Assembly: GCF_033568475.1 (NCBI RefSeq)
Contig: NC_133122.1
Span: 148,318,861-148,382,860, forward strand
Direction of reading: 5' to 3'
DNA length: 64,000 nucleotides
Source: Henckelia pumila
Taxonomy: Eukaryota; Streptophyta; Magnoliopsida; Lamiales; Gesneriaceae
The translations under genes and the position numbers were made by a program. Below the pieces are notes generated by a model. The model was not told where the DNA came from and did not search any database. It saw only the letters and a program-made list of their open reading frames with translations. Shown one piece after another: positions 50,336-62,220 of the stretch (positions are counted from its first letter, which is position 1; each line of letters starts with the position of its first letter).

Positions 50336-52468
50336 TGAGAGGGGCAATGGAGTTAATTTTTCAATTTTCAGATAATGAAATAAATGTTGATTCTTATTGC
50401 TAGAAAATAGGTACATAAAATAACTGACTTACGAACTTTTAAGTTGACAAATGCTGTTTCTGCGTCATTACTCATAACCCTGAAAATAAAATAAAATCTT
50501 TTGATTTGATGAATGCATAGATTTGCTTTTGACAAAAATGACCAAAGGATACATATTCTTTAGTTCTTCTTTCTACTTTTTTTTTTTTCCCTTTTCCTTC
50601 TTAATAATAAAAGGAAAGATAAGTAAGTTTGATCACAAATCCTTGTACCCTTTGGCTTCAAGTCCCTTTCTTGCGTAATATTATCTCCAAAAATTGATTG
50701 GACGAAGGAAAAAGGGTTCCTTAGCCACCGAAAGAGGATGCATAATTGGAATTTTTTTCGTGTTTCTGATGGGACATGGCAAAATTATGTGACACGTCCC
50801 CGTTTCACGATTAACTCTATTATATTTACAATAAAATAAAAGATAATATTTTTAATATAAAAAATAATAATTTTTTACGACTCAAGTCGAATAAAAAATT
50901 GTCTCATAAAATTGATTTGTATGTAAGAGATTTTTTAAATATTTCCTGATTTCCATTGTTATATATCACAGATAAGCAAATTCCCATTAGCGTTTGATCC
51001 CCACGAATTTCTAAAAGGAAACCAGGAATAATAACAATTTTTTTTTATCACGTTAATTAAAATTTTAAATGCAAGTTATGGGATTCCAAATGCTCAAAAG
51101 TGTATGTTCCCGTGCCTTCTTGATAATCCACTAACTAGCACCAATACCAAGATAAATAAATTAAATATCATATCCCATTTTGTTTCAATAAAAAAGAAAC
51201 TATTGTTCGGATACTTGTTCCCAACACACATCCATACTTCTCTTCAATCTAACACCATTAGTTCGATCCTACCCCACTCCAAATATATCTAACGATCATA
51301 AAGATAAAATAATCTGTGCAATATAAATTATAAGTTCTCGCGCGGATACAGATGCTACGTTCTAGTTGCTCTAAGAATAGGGTCGAATAAATCCTTAATA
51401 CGTTGTTAAATTTAATAAACTTGAGAGTGATTTGTACGTCTTTGACCGCGGATAATTTCATCTTATTTTTACATCTTAATGTATTTAAGGAAATCTATAT
51501 TGAGACACAATGTTTGTACAAGTAAGATATCATTTATCTTTGACTGTGACTTGTTCCGCCTTACTCTTGCATTATTGTACCATTGCATGTCCAAATGGCC
51601 TCATCTCTTTAGACCTAAGCAATGTCGTCCATCACTTTTAATCCATACTTCTCATCATATGCTTGTCGATATCCCATTTTTGTTTTGCAGTGAAACCATG
51701 CCCATATTTTCTTCACCAAAATTATAAAAAAATAAATAATATTTTTAACATATATATGTATATATATATATAATATGATTAAAACCCACCTCAAAATCCA
51801 TCAAATCGTCTCCCTTTCATCATCATTGTCCCTTCCAAAGTAAGATTCATAATTCCCGTGGAACTGAATTTTTCTTTTTATCTCCCAATAAAGTCACCAG
51901 AAAAGAAAAGATAAAAGTTATTTTTTCTTTTTTTTTTTAAATCGAAATTCTCGTCATCTAAGAACTCAAAACCCACGCTAATCGATATGAATTCCACTCA
52001 TTCTGTTCTTCCCACTTTTCCTTATTTTCTTGATAATCCACTGTCCCAACTAAGGCAAGTTAAATTAAATATAGAAAATTATCACTAAAAGTTTTCAGAC
52101 ATAATCAAGAAATGACTGCATTAATTATTTCTCTTGGCCATTAGTGAATTTTTTTAGTATCAAGAAAGAGACCAATTTCATGTTGGTCTTACACAGCATT
52201 GGAAAATCAAGAGCAAAATCTATCTATGTACCAAAAAATATATTTATATTTATCGGTAATTCCTAGACTAGGTCCTTATCCAACAACACATAGGCTACTC
52301 ATTCTTTGCAATATTTGGTTAAAGAATGAATCAAAAGGCAAAAACAATATTATTTTTATCGGATATAATATGGACTCAGGCCATTTGGAAGTCGATTCCC
52401 AAACCTGGTATGCTCCACAAAACTATCGTGTTAACTGATCTCAAGACGTAGTAGAGCGCCATTCGAAG
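50336..52468. other. Gene-free stretch with a dispersed inverted-repeat copy near 50.78-50.94 kb
   Basis: The 50,780-50,945 part carries ACACGTCCCCGTTTCACG, an AATATTTTTAATATAAAAAATAA core and TTGTCTCATAAAATTGAT, like copies elsewhere. The rest is AT-rich. Short frames (51104, 51479, 52199) lack any family feature. Confidence 0.45.
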
Positions 52469-54634
52469 TTATTGAGCCATCAGCTGATCAAGCTGCATTT
52501 GCTCAAGCCATGCGCCCAAAACTGATTCGTCGATTTCTTCGTTCTGGTTACTCAGATTCGCGCCCATACTCATGGATGTACCGGCTACAGATTTTTCGTT
52601 CATATCTTGAGCAGATTCTTTGACGAGTGATTGAACCCATGATAAATCCGGCTCCTCCCCATTATCGAGAAGCTCGGATGATAAAGATCTTTTCATCCTC
52701 CCAAACGCATCAGCATGGACTGACCACTCTGGAGCACCATTCGGGGAGCCCCAACTGGGCCAAGTGTCTTCTAAAGAAGCAACTGCGGCTGCAGCATTAG
52801 AACCAAGTTCACGTGAGCTAAGACTTCGAAACTGTTGGTGTTGCTTCTCACGTTGAGCTAGCAATGACGTACGAGCACTCATTGGTGATATTGGCTCTAT
52901 ACTTCGCGGTGACAATCTCCCAGGAGACGGAACCCGTATTGGTGTTTTCAGCAGAGTGTGATCCATGTTTCTTGGTGAAAAACTAGTTCTGATTGGAGAT
53001 AGCATGCTTTGCTGCTGTTGCTGGAATTGATAAAGGGCCGCTGCTTTGTATGAAGGCGAAAAAACAGTTGAACCGAATGCCTGATCAGAGTATCTAGGAG
53101 AACTCTCCGCAGAAAATACATCCTCCAGATTTGTAGGATTTGGCATTTTTGGATGAGCAGAACGGTTCAACAAATTGGTACCAATACTCGAATTCGATAG
53201 AAGAGATAGCTCATTCAAGATTTGCTGCTGTTGGACATCTACTTCCGGTAAAAAGCTCGAGCCTTCAGTGGGAATATCTCTAGCATTAAGAGATGAACGT
53301 AGCCGACTGGACTGGAGATTGCTTCCGGGCAAGTGCAGCAATGGAACATTATGTTGAGTTGGCCAACCAGTGTTCGAAATCCCATTAGTAGATGGAGAAA
53401 TAGGAGGAGAAAATGGAGATGGTGACATCATAGGAATCGAGGGTGAACCCGGTAAAAGGCTCATCGCTGCCGCAAAATCCATGGCATTAGCAGCTGAGGT
53501 ATTTGATCGAGGAGAGGGAATAGCAGAACCAGTAGAGACGTATAATGGTCGGAGTTCATCCTGAGTGTGGGCGAAAAAACAAACTCTTCTGTTGCAACTT
53601 GTACCATCTTTGCAAAGCCGTGTCCTATAATGTGCCGGGTGGAGCCAGCTCTCGAAAACACCATGAGCATATTCACACATATCCGCCCTTCGACAAGCCC
53701 CCTTGCGGAAATCGGGACACGGCACACAGCTGTAATGGTACTTCCTTGGATCCCTCCGCCGAGCATTTTCACCTGGATGAACAAATGGGCACTCGGTCCA
53801 ATCATGTGAATAGGCACGAGAACAGGGCCGCACCTTGAAAGAAAACATCCTAAACTCATCGGTTGAATAGATGCCATTCTTGATGTCAGGTAAGGAAGGG
53901 TCAACTGGGTATTCTTTCTTCTCTGGTGCAGATGGCATGGGAATGTCATGAAATCTTGCACTCTTTGGAGAAGGTGCCAATTCGGAGGGAGAAAGCAGGG
54001 ATTCATGTCCCTGGGCCGGCGAAAGTGGCGGAGAAATTGGAGTTTCAATTGACAAACCAAGATTGTGTGCTTTCTCAAACAATGCATCCGTTGTGAGCAT
54101 CATTTGAAGGGAATTTTTCATTTCTGGAAACTTCAGGGATGCAACAATAACATCGAAAGGTAAAAATCCATCAGCATCAGCTATATTAGGATCGGCACCC
54201 GAGGCCAAGAGTAGTTTTACGACATCAACAGCATACGTTGACCCGCTAGATGCAGCACAGTGAAGAGCAGTGCTCTTGTCGACACCACATGACCTATTCG
54301 TGTCAACATCAGGTAAAGATACAATCAATTTCACAACATCAACACTACCATAAGTCGCAGCCACCATCAAGGGAGTCCTTTGCTGCAAAACCATTTGATT
54401 CGAGCCCTTTTGCCGTCCATACCATGCTCCGACCTCATCAACGCTAGATGGTAATTGATCCAAGCACCTTCTAAAGCCCACAACATCATTGTTGGAAGCA
54501 AGTTCAAGCAAGCTAGGAAAAGAATCTTGAGTTTCAACATAGAGATTGGAATTCATGATTGCGTCGTCTCTTCTATTGTCAAAGGAAACGGGAATCGATA
54601 CACCTCCAGACCCTAGCCGGTCGAATTTGCACAT
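52469..54634 (-). CDS. CCCH tandem zinc-finger protein with ankyrin repeats (plant RR-TZF, OXS2/TZF7 type)
   Basis: Single coding exon, 721 residues from MCKFDRLGSG. An earlier in-frame Met exists but lies in leader-like sequence; the M-C...DRL start matches the family. Order: ankyrin repeats at about residues 80-190 (RTPLMVAATYGSVDVVKLIV, TALHCAASSG, LLLASGADPNIADADG). Then KKEYPVDPSLPDIKNGIYST, the Arg-rich lead FKVRPCSRAYSHDWTECPF, and two CCCH fingers of C-X7-C-X5-C-X3-H (CPDFRKGACRRADMCEYAH) and C-X5-C-X4-C-X3-H (CKDGTSCNRRVCFFAH). A long Ser/Pro/Gln-rich tail has LHLPGSNLQSSRLRSSLNAR and RSLSSREL blocks and ends near PDLSWVQSLVKES. Such proteins bind RNA or DNA in stress, hormone and flowering responses. 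The gene appears intact. Confidence 0.94.
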   Translation of the reverse strand: MCKFDRLGSGGVSIPVSFDNRRDDAIMNSNLYVETQDSFPSLLELASNNDVVGFRRCLDQLPSSVDEVGAWYGRQKGSNQMVLQQRTPLMVAATYGSVDVVKLIVSLPDVDTNRSCGVDKSTALHCAASSGSTYAVDVVKLLLASGADPNIADADGFLPFDVIVASLKFPEMKNSLQMMLTTDALFEKAHNLGLSIETPISPPLSPAQGHESLLSPSELAPSPKSARFHDIPMPSAPEKKEYPVDPSLPDIKNGIYSTDEFRMFSFKVRPCSRAYSHDWTECPFVHPGENARRRDPRKYHYSCVPCPDFRKGACRRADMCEYAHGVFESWLHPAHYRTRLCKDGTSCNRRVCFFAHTQDELRPLYVSTGSAIPSPRSNTSAANAMDFAAAMSLLPGSPSIPMMSPSPFSPPISPSTNGISNTGWPTQHNVPLLHLPGSNLQSSRLRSSLNARDIPTEGSSFLPEVDVQQQQILNELSLLSNSSIGTNLLNRSAHPKMPNPTNLEDVFSAESSPRYSDQAFGSTVFSPSYKAAALYQFQQQQQSMLSPIRTSFSPRNMDHTLLKTPIRVPSPGRLSPRSIEPISPMSARTSLLAQREKQHQQFRSLSSRELGSNAAAAVASLEDTWPSWGSPNGAPEWSVHADAFGRMKRSLSSELLDNGEEPDLSWVQSLVKESAQDMNEKSVAGTSMSMGANLSNQNEEIDESVLGAWLEQMQLDQLMAQ

Positions 54635-55620
54635 GCTTTCATTTTTTGCCTTCAACTTCAAGGAGGTAAAAAAACACACAGAAATCTTGATATCAGAATC
54701 ACAAAGAGAAATGAAAACGGCAACGATAAATTCAGAAATGACAAAAGATTCCCAAATAACGTAATTCATAGATAGAACACGCGAGTTAATCCTCCAAGAC
54801 CACCAAAAACAATATAGGCACACAAAAGTTAACAGTAGAAATTTGCTTAAAGAAAATTAACTTATATCTAGAATTAAAAAGGTCTGAGATTTCACTGATA
54901 CACAAAGATTAAACACGGGCAGGAGTCACCACACTTCAAACAGCAGAACTACCCTCACATATACAAGAACAAAATACTAATCCCATCACAAAATTAAAAC
55001 AAAAACTCAAAAATTGTAAAATAAGCCTCGATCTTACTGCCAGTTCGAATAGTTCGACCAAGAAACCGGCGGCCAAGAAATCCAACACTTTCTCATAAAG
55101 TCAAGGTCCAACCCCAGGTAACAAAAATTAAGAAAGAAAATAGAAGGGATATAAACAACGCAATCCTTTTTTATGATGCATGCCCATGAATTTAAACTCA
55201 AATATCTATAACCATTCAAGATTCTGACGCAGCGAAACACAAACGCAGCCAAAATCGAAACTTTGAAAGCATCAGAATACTTGCACCAGTACACACAGCT
55301 TTCCAGCAGCAAGTTCACAAATTTATCTCATATTCAAGCAATCGAAACTAGAAAACAAACAAATACTGAGTACCAGGAAACAATTAGACGAGAAAAACCA
55401 AATGACCCCATCACCAAGAGCAGCAAAAGACTCGTTCTTGAAAAACTGCAAAGAAGGGGGTTTGCTTTATAAGGGGCTGATTATTTACAGATCTAGAGAA
55501 AGAAAAGTGAGTGGGGAGAATAAAGAAGTCGAGGTGACGAGAAGAACAGAGGCTTTTCTTCTCCTTCGCTCTTTTTTCTTCGCCATTTCCTATGTTTAAT
55601 TTATTTATGTTTTGTGCCTG

Positions 55621-55662
<42 letters not shown>

Positions 55663-55668
55663 TATTCT
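54635..55668 (-). other. Long 5' leader, probably with an intron, of the CCCH gene
   Basis: About 1 kb separates the start codon from a TATA box. The part near 55,400-55,600 is purine/pyrimidine-biased leader-like sequence and 54,840-55,230 is AT-rich, so a leader intron is likely, as in related genes. Splice sites were not fixed. The ATGGGGTCATTTGG around 55409 (minus) could be an upstream ORF. Confidence 0.4.
55624..55659 (-). repeat. (GA)n tract in the CCCH gene leader
   Basis: About 36 bp of TC on the plus strand, i.e. GAGA on the transcribed side, just downstream of the TATA box. Possible GAGA-type element, possibly a BPC-protein target. Confidence 0.85.
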
Positions 55669-55680
55669 CTATATATATAG
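55669..55680 (-). promoter_or_regulatory. TATA box candidate of the CCCH gene
   Basis: CTATATATATAG. On the minus strand this lies just before the GA tract, so transcription would start within or shortly after the tract. Confidence 0.55.
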
Positions 55681-55934
55681 GTAAATTGCAATTTGCTCCC
55701 TCATGCTGATAATGAATCTTATTTTTACTTCTTTTGTTATTCGTGGCATGCGTTGTATATACAAAAATTAACAACAAATCCGAGGATTAACATTAGATAT
55801 CTGAAAGAATAGCTATATATTTTTTTTTGTGAGAAGTTGATTGAAGTTCAAAGAAATCTTTAATTAACACACTAATAATCTAATATATCGCCTTTTCCCT
55901 ACCCCTCCCTCTTATGCAAAATATGTGTCGAATG

Positions 55935-56110
55935 TGCCCACAGGGATACAGGCAAGTTGGTAAGGCCTGAGGTGACGTGAAAAAAAATTTATTAGCGTTG
56001 CGGGTTCGATCCTCGTGTGAAGCATATTCTCTGCTGAAATATTGTGGGATATGCTCTGGAGGTTGATCATGTTGCTCCCTCCTCAGGTCTTTGCCGCTAG
56101 TACACATACC
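55935..56110 (+). mobile_element. tRNA-derived SINE
   Basis: Box-A-like TACAGGCAAGTTGGTAAGGC (55947-55966) and box B GGTTCGATCC (56003-56012) are about 40 bp apart, as in tRNA-derived SINE promoters. An A-rich insertion (GTGAAAAAAAATTT) lies between them. The body runs to about 56110. A second, weaker example is at 50.2 kb. Confidence 0.6.
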
Positions 56111-57078
56111 TTAATTTAGCCATGCATGAGCCAATAGGTCTCTGACTCATGAGGGATGACGTGCTTTAGAGTCAACCCTTTTTTAAAATATGTGTCATCG
56201 AATGTTTTGTATTCAAGTATGTGTATTTCAAATATATTTTATTATTGTATTTTCAAACATTTTTCATGCAAAATATTTTTTTTATTTTCCAATTTTCACA
56301 TGAATAAAATGTCCAGCTTTACATCAAGATTTTATTAGAGTTTCGATAGTTTGGTTAAGCATCCAACGTACAAAGTGGACATTTTGTTATGTAATATTGA
56401 TCAACTTTTTAATTTGAAAAATATTATTTATAATGTATTTCAGCACACTAGGAATATCGTGTTTAGGGAAAAAAAAACATTTCACCCGGTCTACATAGCA
56501 AATACCCAAAGGGGGAGAATGCAATTTATAAAAATAAATGTTACAAAAATGATGTTTTTTCCTTATTCAAATAATAATAATAATAATTGACTCAAAAAAA
56601 AAAACTAATAATAATAATAATGGCGGTGGTGGTAAATGGTAATTGAGTAACTTCATTCGACATCTTTTGGCTTCTATTGGTATCTTTTAGTTAGTGGAGT
56701 GATTGGTAATCTCATCTAATATAAAAAATACTTCTCTTTATTCAACGACCAACATCTTTTAGTGTTTCCCCACATTTACATATAAATTGGTCGATTTGTG
56801 GTAAATGAACATCGATTCTTGCTTAACAATTGCCCATCGAATAAATGCTAATATTCACACATTGAATCCCTACTACACATAAAAATATTTACAGGGAGAC
56901 GGGTTAACTCAGCTCATATCTTAATAAAAAATAATAATATTTTTGACATAAAATTAATATTTTTTCATGAGTCGAGTTGAATAAAAGATCTTTTTAAAAA
57001 AATTATTTTGTGAGACTGTCTCATATAAGATTTTTTTTTAATAATACTAATAATAATAAATTAAAAAAATTTCATGTG
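56111..57078. other. Gene-free stretch with (AAT)n and an inverted-repeat element
   Basis: (AAT)n at about 56567-56620. At 56893-57030 GGGAGACGGGTTAACTCAGC, AATAATATTTTTGACATAAAA, CATGAGTCGAGTTGAATAAA and TGTGAGACTGTCTCATATAA form one copy of the dispersed family. Confidence 0.5.
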
Positions 57079-57086
57079 TGCAATAT

Positions 57087-57751
57087 AAGGGTGACAAACG
57101 GGATGTGTATGAAATAGATTTTGCCAAATCTGAGACCCATCCCAGACCTAGTTAATCGGTTCTAACCACTTGCCCCAGTGATCAGTTCAATACGGAGTCA
57201 GGTACATTGTTATCCCCTAATACAATTTGAGCCGTCAATTTGGGTTAGGTCCGTCGGGTCGATCCGGCCCGCCACACAATTTAAGTGGATTGATTTCAAT
57301 CCAACAAAATGTGGGCCTAGATGGGCCAACTCGCCTAGGCCCGTCGCGGGTCTGGGTTGGCCCGCGGACCTGGAGAATCAATAATTTATTTTATTTTTAT
57401 TGTTATATATGTATTTTTTAATAAAAGTTGTTAATTTTTTTTGTATTAATTACTTTATATAAAATTTACACACATGAAATCAATAATTAAAATTTTTATT
57501 AATATGTTTCTATTAATATTTATTTATGAAATGATATTTATAATTAATTATAATATTATTTATTTATTTTTATTTGTCGTGATTCAACCCGCGGGCCGGC
57601 CCGCCTAACCCTCAACCCACCTTGGGTTGGTTGGGTTGAGAATTTTCAACCCGTCAAGATGGTGGGTCGGCCCGTCATCGACCCGCCAAAATATGAGTTT
57701 TTGGTGGGCCGACCGGCCCCGCCATGGGTTGACCCGTTTGACATATCTAAA
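57087..57751. mobile_element. hAT-type MITE (CCCGCCT/GGCCCG arms)
   Basis: Ends AAGGGTGACAAACGGG and CCCGTTTGACATATCTAAA. The 8-mer TGCAATAT occurs at 57079-57086 and 57752-57759. Arms contain many GGCCCGCC/GACCCGCC units and the centre is AT-rich. End boundaries may shift by 1-3 bases. About 665 bp. Confidence 0.7.
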
Positions 57752-57759
57752 TGCAATAT

Positions 57760-58647
57760 CATAATTTTCTTCAATTTTAATCTTATGCATTATTGGTAAT
57801 CGAAGCTATAAATAAAATTGATCGTGACCAATTATACATGATCATGAATTCATGACCAATCATACATGGGTTTTATTATTGAAAATTGTACAATCCTTGC
57901 AAATGACATATCATCTTGCTCTTTTGTTTTTGCTAGAAGGTCAACGAACCAGCTTTCTCATATTTTAACTAGGGAGACTGTTTCTATGTATGATCAAGTA
58001 CGTAGGAGGGATTATTCCGCCGCCTACTCTCATTTCGAGTGTAATTATTCCTGATTTGGTGTAATAATATTACCTTATTTTTTAAAAAAACTAGACGTTA
58101 TCTCATTATTCATATATTGATGGATGTGTGCGAGAATGATGATTATTCTATTCAAGAAAATATACAAAAAATAATCATACATAACTATTCGATTAGATAA
58201 TTAAAATTACGACTAGGTGAAACTGCAATCAATTGTCATTGAGAACTATATTTATAATAAAGTAGATTTTATTTTTGTGATTTTTCCCCTTTTTTGAACA
58301 AGATGTAATTTATCAAGATCCCTCGGCCATGTATCATTGAAGTCCGTAGGCTTGGTAGCTCCTATTGGGATTTAGCATTAAAAAAAATGGATGGGATCGA
58401 TCGAACATTCCAAGTGGGTTGCCAAACATTTAGACCACAATAATTACTCACCTAGAAAGAACTTATTAAAAAAATAGCTTAAATTATTAGATTAGCGTTA
58501 TTCTGGTTAAAATGTTGAATGGTAGCACATGCACATTCAATTAGATTGTAATTTGGACCGATTAGTAAAATATATATGGATGAAATTGTTGGGTTTTGTT
58601 CAAATTTAAATAATAGAAGAGTAAAGATAAAATTAAAATCGATGATC

Positions 58648-58650
<3 letters not shown>
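57760..58650. other. Gene-free stretch
   Basis: Nothing recognisable beyond AT-rich DNA. Confidence 0.5.

Positions 58651-58732
<82 letters not shown>
58651..58732. repeat. (AAT)n microsatellite
   Basis: About 82 bp of perfect trinucleotide repeat. The poly-Tyr frame on the minus strand here is a translation of the repeat. Confidence 0.92.
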
Positions 58733-58734
<2 letters not shown>

Positions 58735-59153
58735 CAACCTTTTTTTATAATAAGAGACACTGACTAACTTTGGTAAAACTGTTTTTCTCAATCTCATAAT
58801 TGTGCTTCACACATTTTAACTTTAACACCTAAAATTTGTTCATAAATTTGACATAAAAAAATTATCAAAAATTTTGAGAACAAATCATATACAATACATA
58901 ATATATATTCATATGATTTTTCTTAAAGTATATGATTATGTATAATGTTATACATAAGTATATAGTACTAACATATATTATGTGTGTATAGTGGCTAGTA
59001 TATATTTAGGGTAAATTAAATGCAAAAGTGAAGTGGCTGAGGGAATTTGTGCATGGGTGGTATATACACGAGTCTCCCCATCAGTAATGCGTGAATAGTA
59101 TTTAATAATGTTCCTTTATGACTTATCCGCTATGGAAGCCGGTTTGTTAACTA

Positions 59154-59405
59154 TTCCCACCGTTCCATATATATTGTTCTTTTTGAAATTTCACACAAAT
59201 TAAGAAAAATGTATTGAAAAAGTAAATTTTATATAAACTTCTTATTTTATCCCTATTTAATGTATTAAAAAAATGATAACACAATTTTCAAGGTGTAGTT
59301 AATAGGGGTATATTAGTAAAAAAATATTACTAAATATGATATATGACTATATATTTGGGACAAATAAAAAAGAAAATGTGGACAATATAATTGGAACGGA
59401 TGGAG
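59154..59405. mobile_element. Stowaway-like MITE
   Basis: Right end, reverse complement ACTCCATCCGTTCCAATTAT, is close to the canonical Stowaway end (CTCCCTCCGTTCC). The left end TTCCCACCGTTCCATATAT is its diverged partner. TA lies on each side (59152-59153, 59406-59407). About 252 bp. Confidence 0.75.
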
Positions 59406-59407
59406 TA

Positions 59408-61300
59408 TTATTATGCAAGTAATATTATAATTATTATTTATTTTGGTCCTTTATTTATAATTAATAAATAATAAATATAGGTAATTTGTTTATGAATGTA
59501 GGCTTTACATCGGGACATTCATAAATGTAGGCGTTAATATCCGGCCATTAATTGCTTTATTTATAAATGTAAAATTACAAATAACTCGGTGAAAGAGACG
59601 AATTAAACCTTGTTTTGGGGCAGGTCTCGTTCCATTCTACACCCATATATAATGGTGATCAGATCTCCGTTAGACACGATTATGTATTTTATCTTTGTGT
59701 AATATAATCTTATAATAATTTGGATATATATATATATATATGGTAATATTTATTTCTTCCAATTCCCCGCTGTATTTGAATATGTAACTTCATACAGTAA
59801 CTTGACAATCAAAAAGCTTTATTTTGATTTCTCCACCAACAATAAACAATATAATAGTAATATTTATAAAAAAAATTGTCTATATGAGGAATTTTAATAA
59901 TTACAGTAGGATGAATGCGAAGACTATTTTTACTATTTTCATATAATCATTTTAAAATAATTAACGGCTATATAAATTCTCATACCTCGGATTGCAAAAG
60001 CAATAATATTTGTCTTTATGTTTTTCGATGTTTGAGACGGTGGAGTTGGTAAATGTTTGGTCAATTATTACAGGATCAATTTATTTATTAACATTTTTTT
60101 CGAATGAGTATGTCGTACATAATTTGTCCGGTATTTGACTTGACTCATTAAAAAGTATCACTTAATTATTGTATATTTAGGTCGAATAGACCGTCTCATG
60201 AATATAAAATTATATATCCATGAGATTGTCTCACAATATATTTATTTCAAAAATAATATGTGGCAGAGGAGTTTATTTATCGCTGTTGAGCACTTTATAA
60301 ATTCTTAAAAGTTAATTACCTTTGTAAAATTACAGTAGATGTATCTGCTTAGCTCTGTTGAAATATCAAGATGATTTAAAATCTTTAATGAATATCTTCG
60401 TTATATTTTATCTAAGCCATTAAACCTTACCCGAAGTCTGCCACACATATTTGATATACTACTCAACCGCTCAAGCTTGCAAGTATGTGGCATAAGACTA
60501 TTCAACCTTTCACTCTTTCGAAGCATATTTCGGTTGAGTAAAGAATATCTTCAGATACAAATCATATATCTTAAAATGTATTATAAATCAGCCTAAAAAA
60601 TATATTTTTGACTATAAATCAAGAAATGACGACAACAACAGTACTTTACATTTATGAATTTACAGTTGAACAGGAAAATGCAAAGAGCACTATAAATAGA
60701 GGAAGCCAGCTGTAAGAGCCACATACGGTGACAAGATTCTACACTTACGAAACAATTTCTCAATTTTGTATCCTTCAAGAATTTTCTGAGCACTCTAAAT
60801 CATCATATATACTGCTGCTCAACAGGTCACATAAAAAATCTTGTATGAAATCATCAATGATCATTTAGGACTTCTGTAACCACTAAACCATTTCTGTCAA
60901 GACCGTGAGGAGTTGCTCGACAGTTTGAATATGAGGATTCAGTCTTTCTATATACTTGTGTTGTTTCGGTTGTCAGATTCGTGGTCTTAAACATTTGTAA
61001 AAGTTAACTAGGAGTTTCAACTTAGATATTTGATAAGTCCTATGATTGAAACGAGTTTGTTACAAAGTGTTGTAAAACCGTAATCTTCTTGTGAATTCCT
61101 CCTAAGTGAAGTAGGAGAGATATAGAAAGATTTTGTCTTGAAACTTCCATATATCTTATATCATTTCATTTACTACACTTATATATCTTGTTGTCTTTGT
61201 TTTACTTGAGTGTAAAGTTTCATAAAATCTATCAGACCATTTTCTGCATTATTTGTGGTTTGGGTCGTATTCAAATGTTGAGAAATTTGGTCTTGTATAG
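59408..61300. other. Gene-free AT-rich stretch with a GTCTCATG inverted repeat
   Basis: GACCGTCTCATG ... CATGAGATTGTCTCAC at about 60188-60238 is a compact inverted repeat of the dispersed family. No gene signal otherwise. Confidence 0.5.
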
Positions 61301-62220
61301 CTAACCATATAAAGATCGGTTGAATCTGTAGTAATCCGGTTTCTATTTTAAGTAATTAAATTTTCCAAGCATGTTTAAAGTGTTAAAACATGATTAAAGA
61401 TTCCTTATTTGGGAAAAATAAGCAGAAAATTAGATTTAGGACGTCTAGAAATGGTCCGAAGGGTTCTAAGGGTTAGAGTAGTTCGGAAGATCCGAACTTG
61501 AACCTAGGCAGGATCAGAAGATACGAAGTGATCGGAAGGGGTGTTGCAGTTCGGAAGCGGAGGATGAGTTCGGAAGCTCTGAACTTCCTCAGTCAGACAG
61601 GGTATGAGTTTTGATTGGTGATTTTATGGGTGATAGTTCAGAAGATCCAAACCATCTCGACAGCTTGAGTTTTCCAATCGCATGACACGTGTTCGGTGGA
61701 TAGAGATCGGAAGCTCCAAAGTGAGATCGGAACGTCCAAACTTGGGACCAGAAGTTCCAAACGTGGTCTATAAATAAGGCTGAGATTTCTCATAGTTAGT
61801 ATGTGTTCTATGTGTGGATTTTGAGCGAGTGTTTAATTCTTAGTGTTTCAGTCATCTTGTCGAGGACCGGGCGATAGCAAGGTGCTACGAGGCTTGTAGC
61901 AAAGCTGTCCTTGGATCAGGATCATTGAGATCAGCGGGCTGACAATGGACGCATATATAAGTCTAGAATCTTAACAGCTTTTGAGAGTAACTATTAGTCT
62001 AGTTAAAGCTTTAGATAAGTTATGATATGAAATTATATTGACATGTAGGCTTGGATTGTAGACAATTGTACAGCTAGACCAGTAGTTCAGGTACGTAAGT
62101 ACAGACCGAGATAGCCAGCTAAGTATGAACGTTATGTGTTGCATTATTATTGTGATGGCTCGTATGTTTTTGACATTTACAAGAATTAAGATGCGAAAAA
62201 GTGTGGAAAAATTTTTCAAA
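61301..62220 (+). mobile_element. LTR remnant with TATA box and GGAAG-NTCC motif array
   Basis: About nine imperfect copies of (T/A)CGGAAGNTCCGAACTT-like sequence lie at 61482-61765, then TATAAATA at 61769-61776, then a GC-richer leader (GAGGACCGGGCGATAGC). The layout matches an LTR U3-TATA-R arrangement. Neither end nor a TSD was fixed. Confidence 0.5.
61769..61776 (+). promoter_or_regulatory. TATA box of the LTR remnant
   Basis: TATAAATA directly after the motif array; the probable LTR promoter. Confidence 0.55.

Noticed and set aside
53461-54087. 208-codon minus frame inside the CCCH gene
   Set aside because: Shadow of the real coding frame, with no own motif.
58479-58760. Poly-tyrosine frame
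   Set aside because: Translation of the (AAT)n microsatellite.
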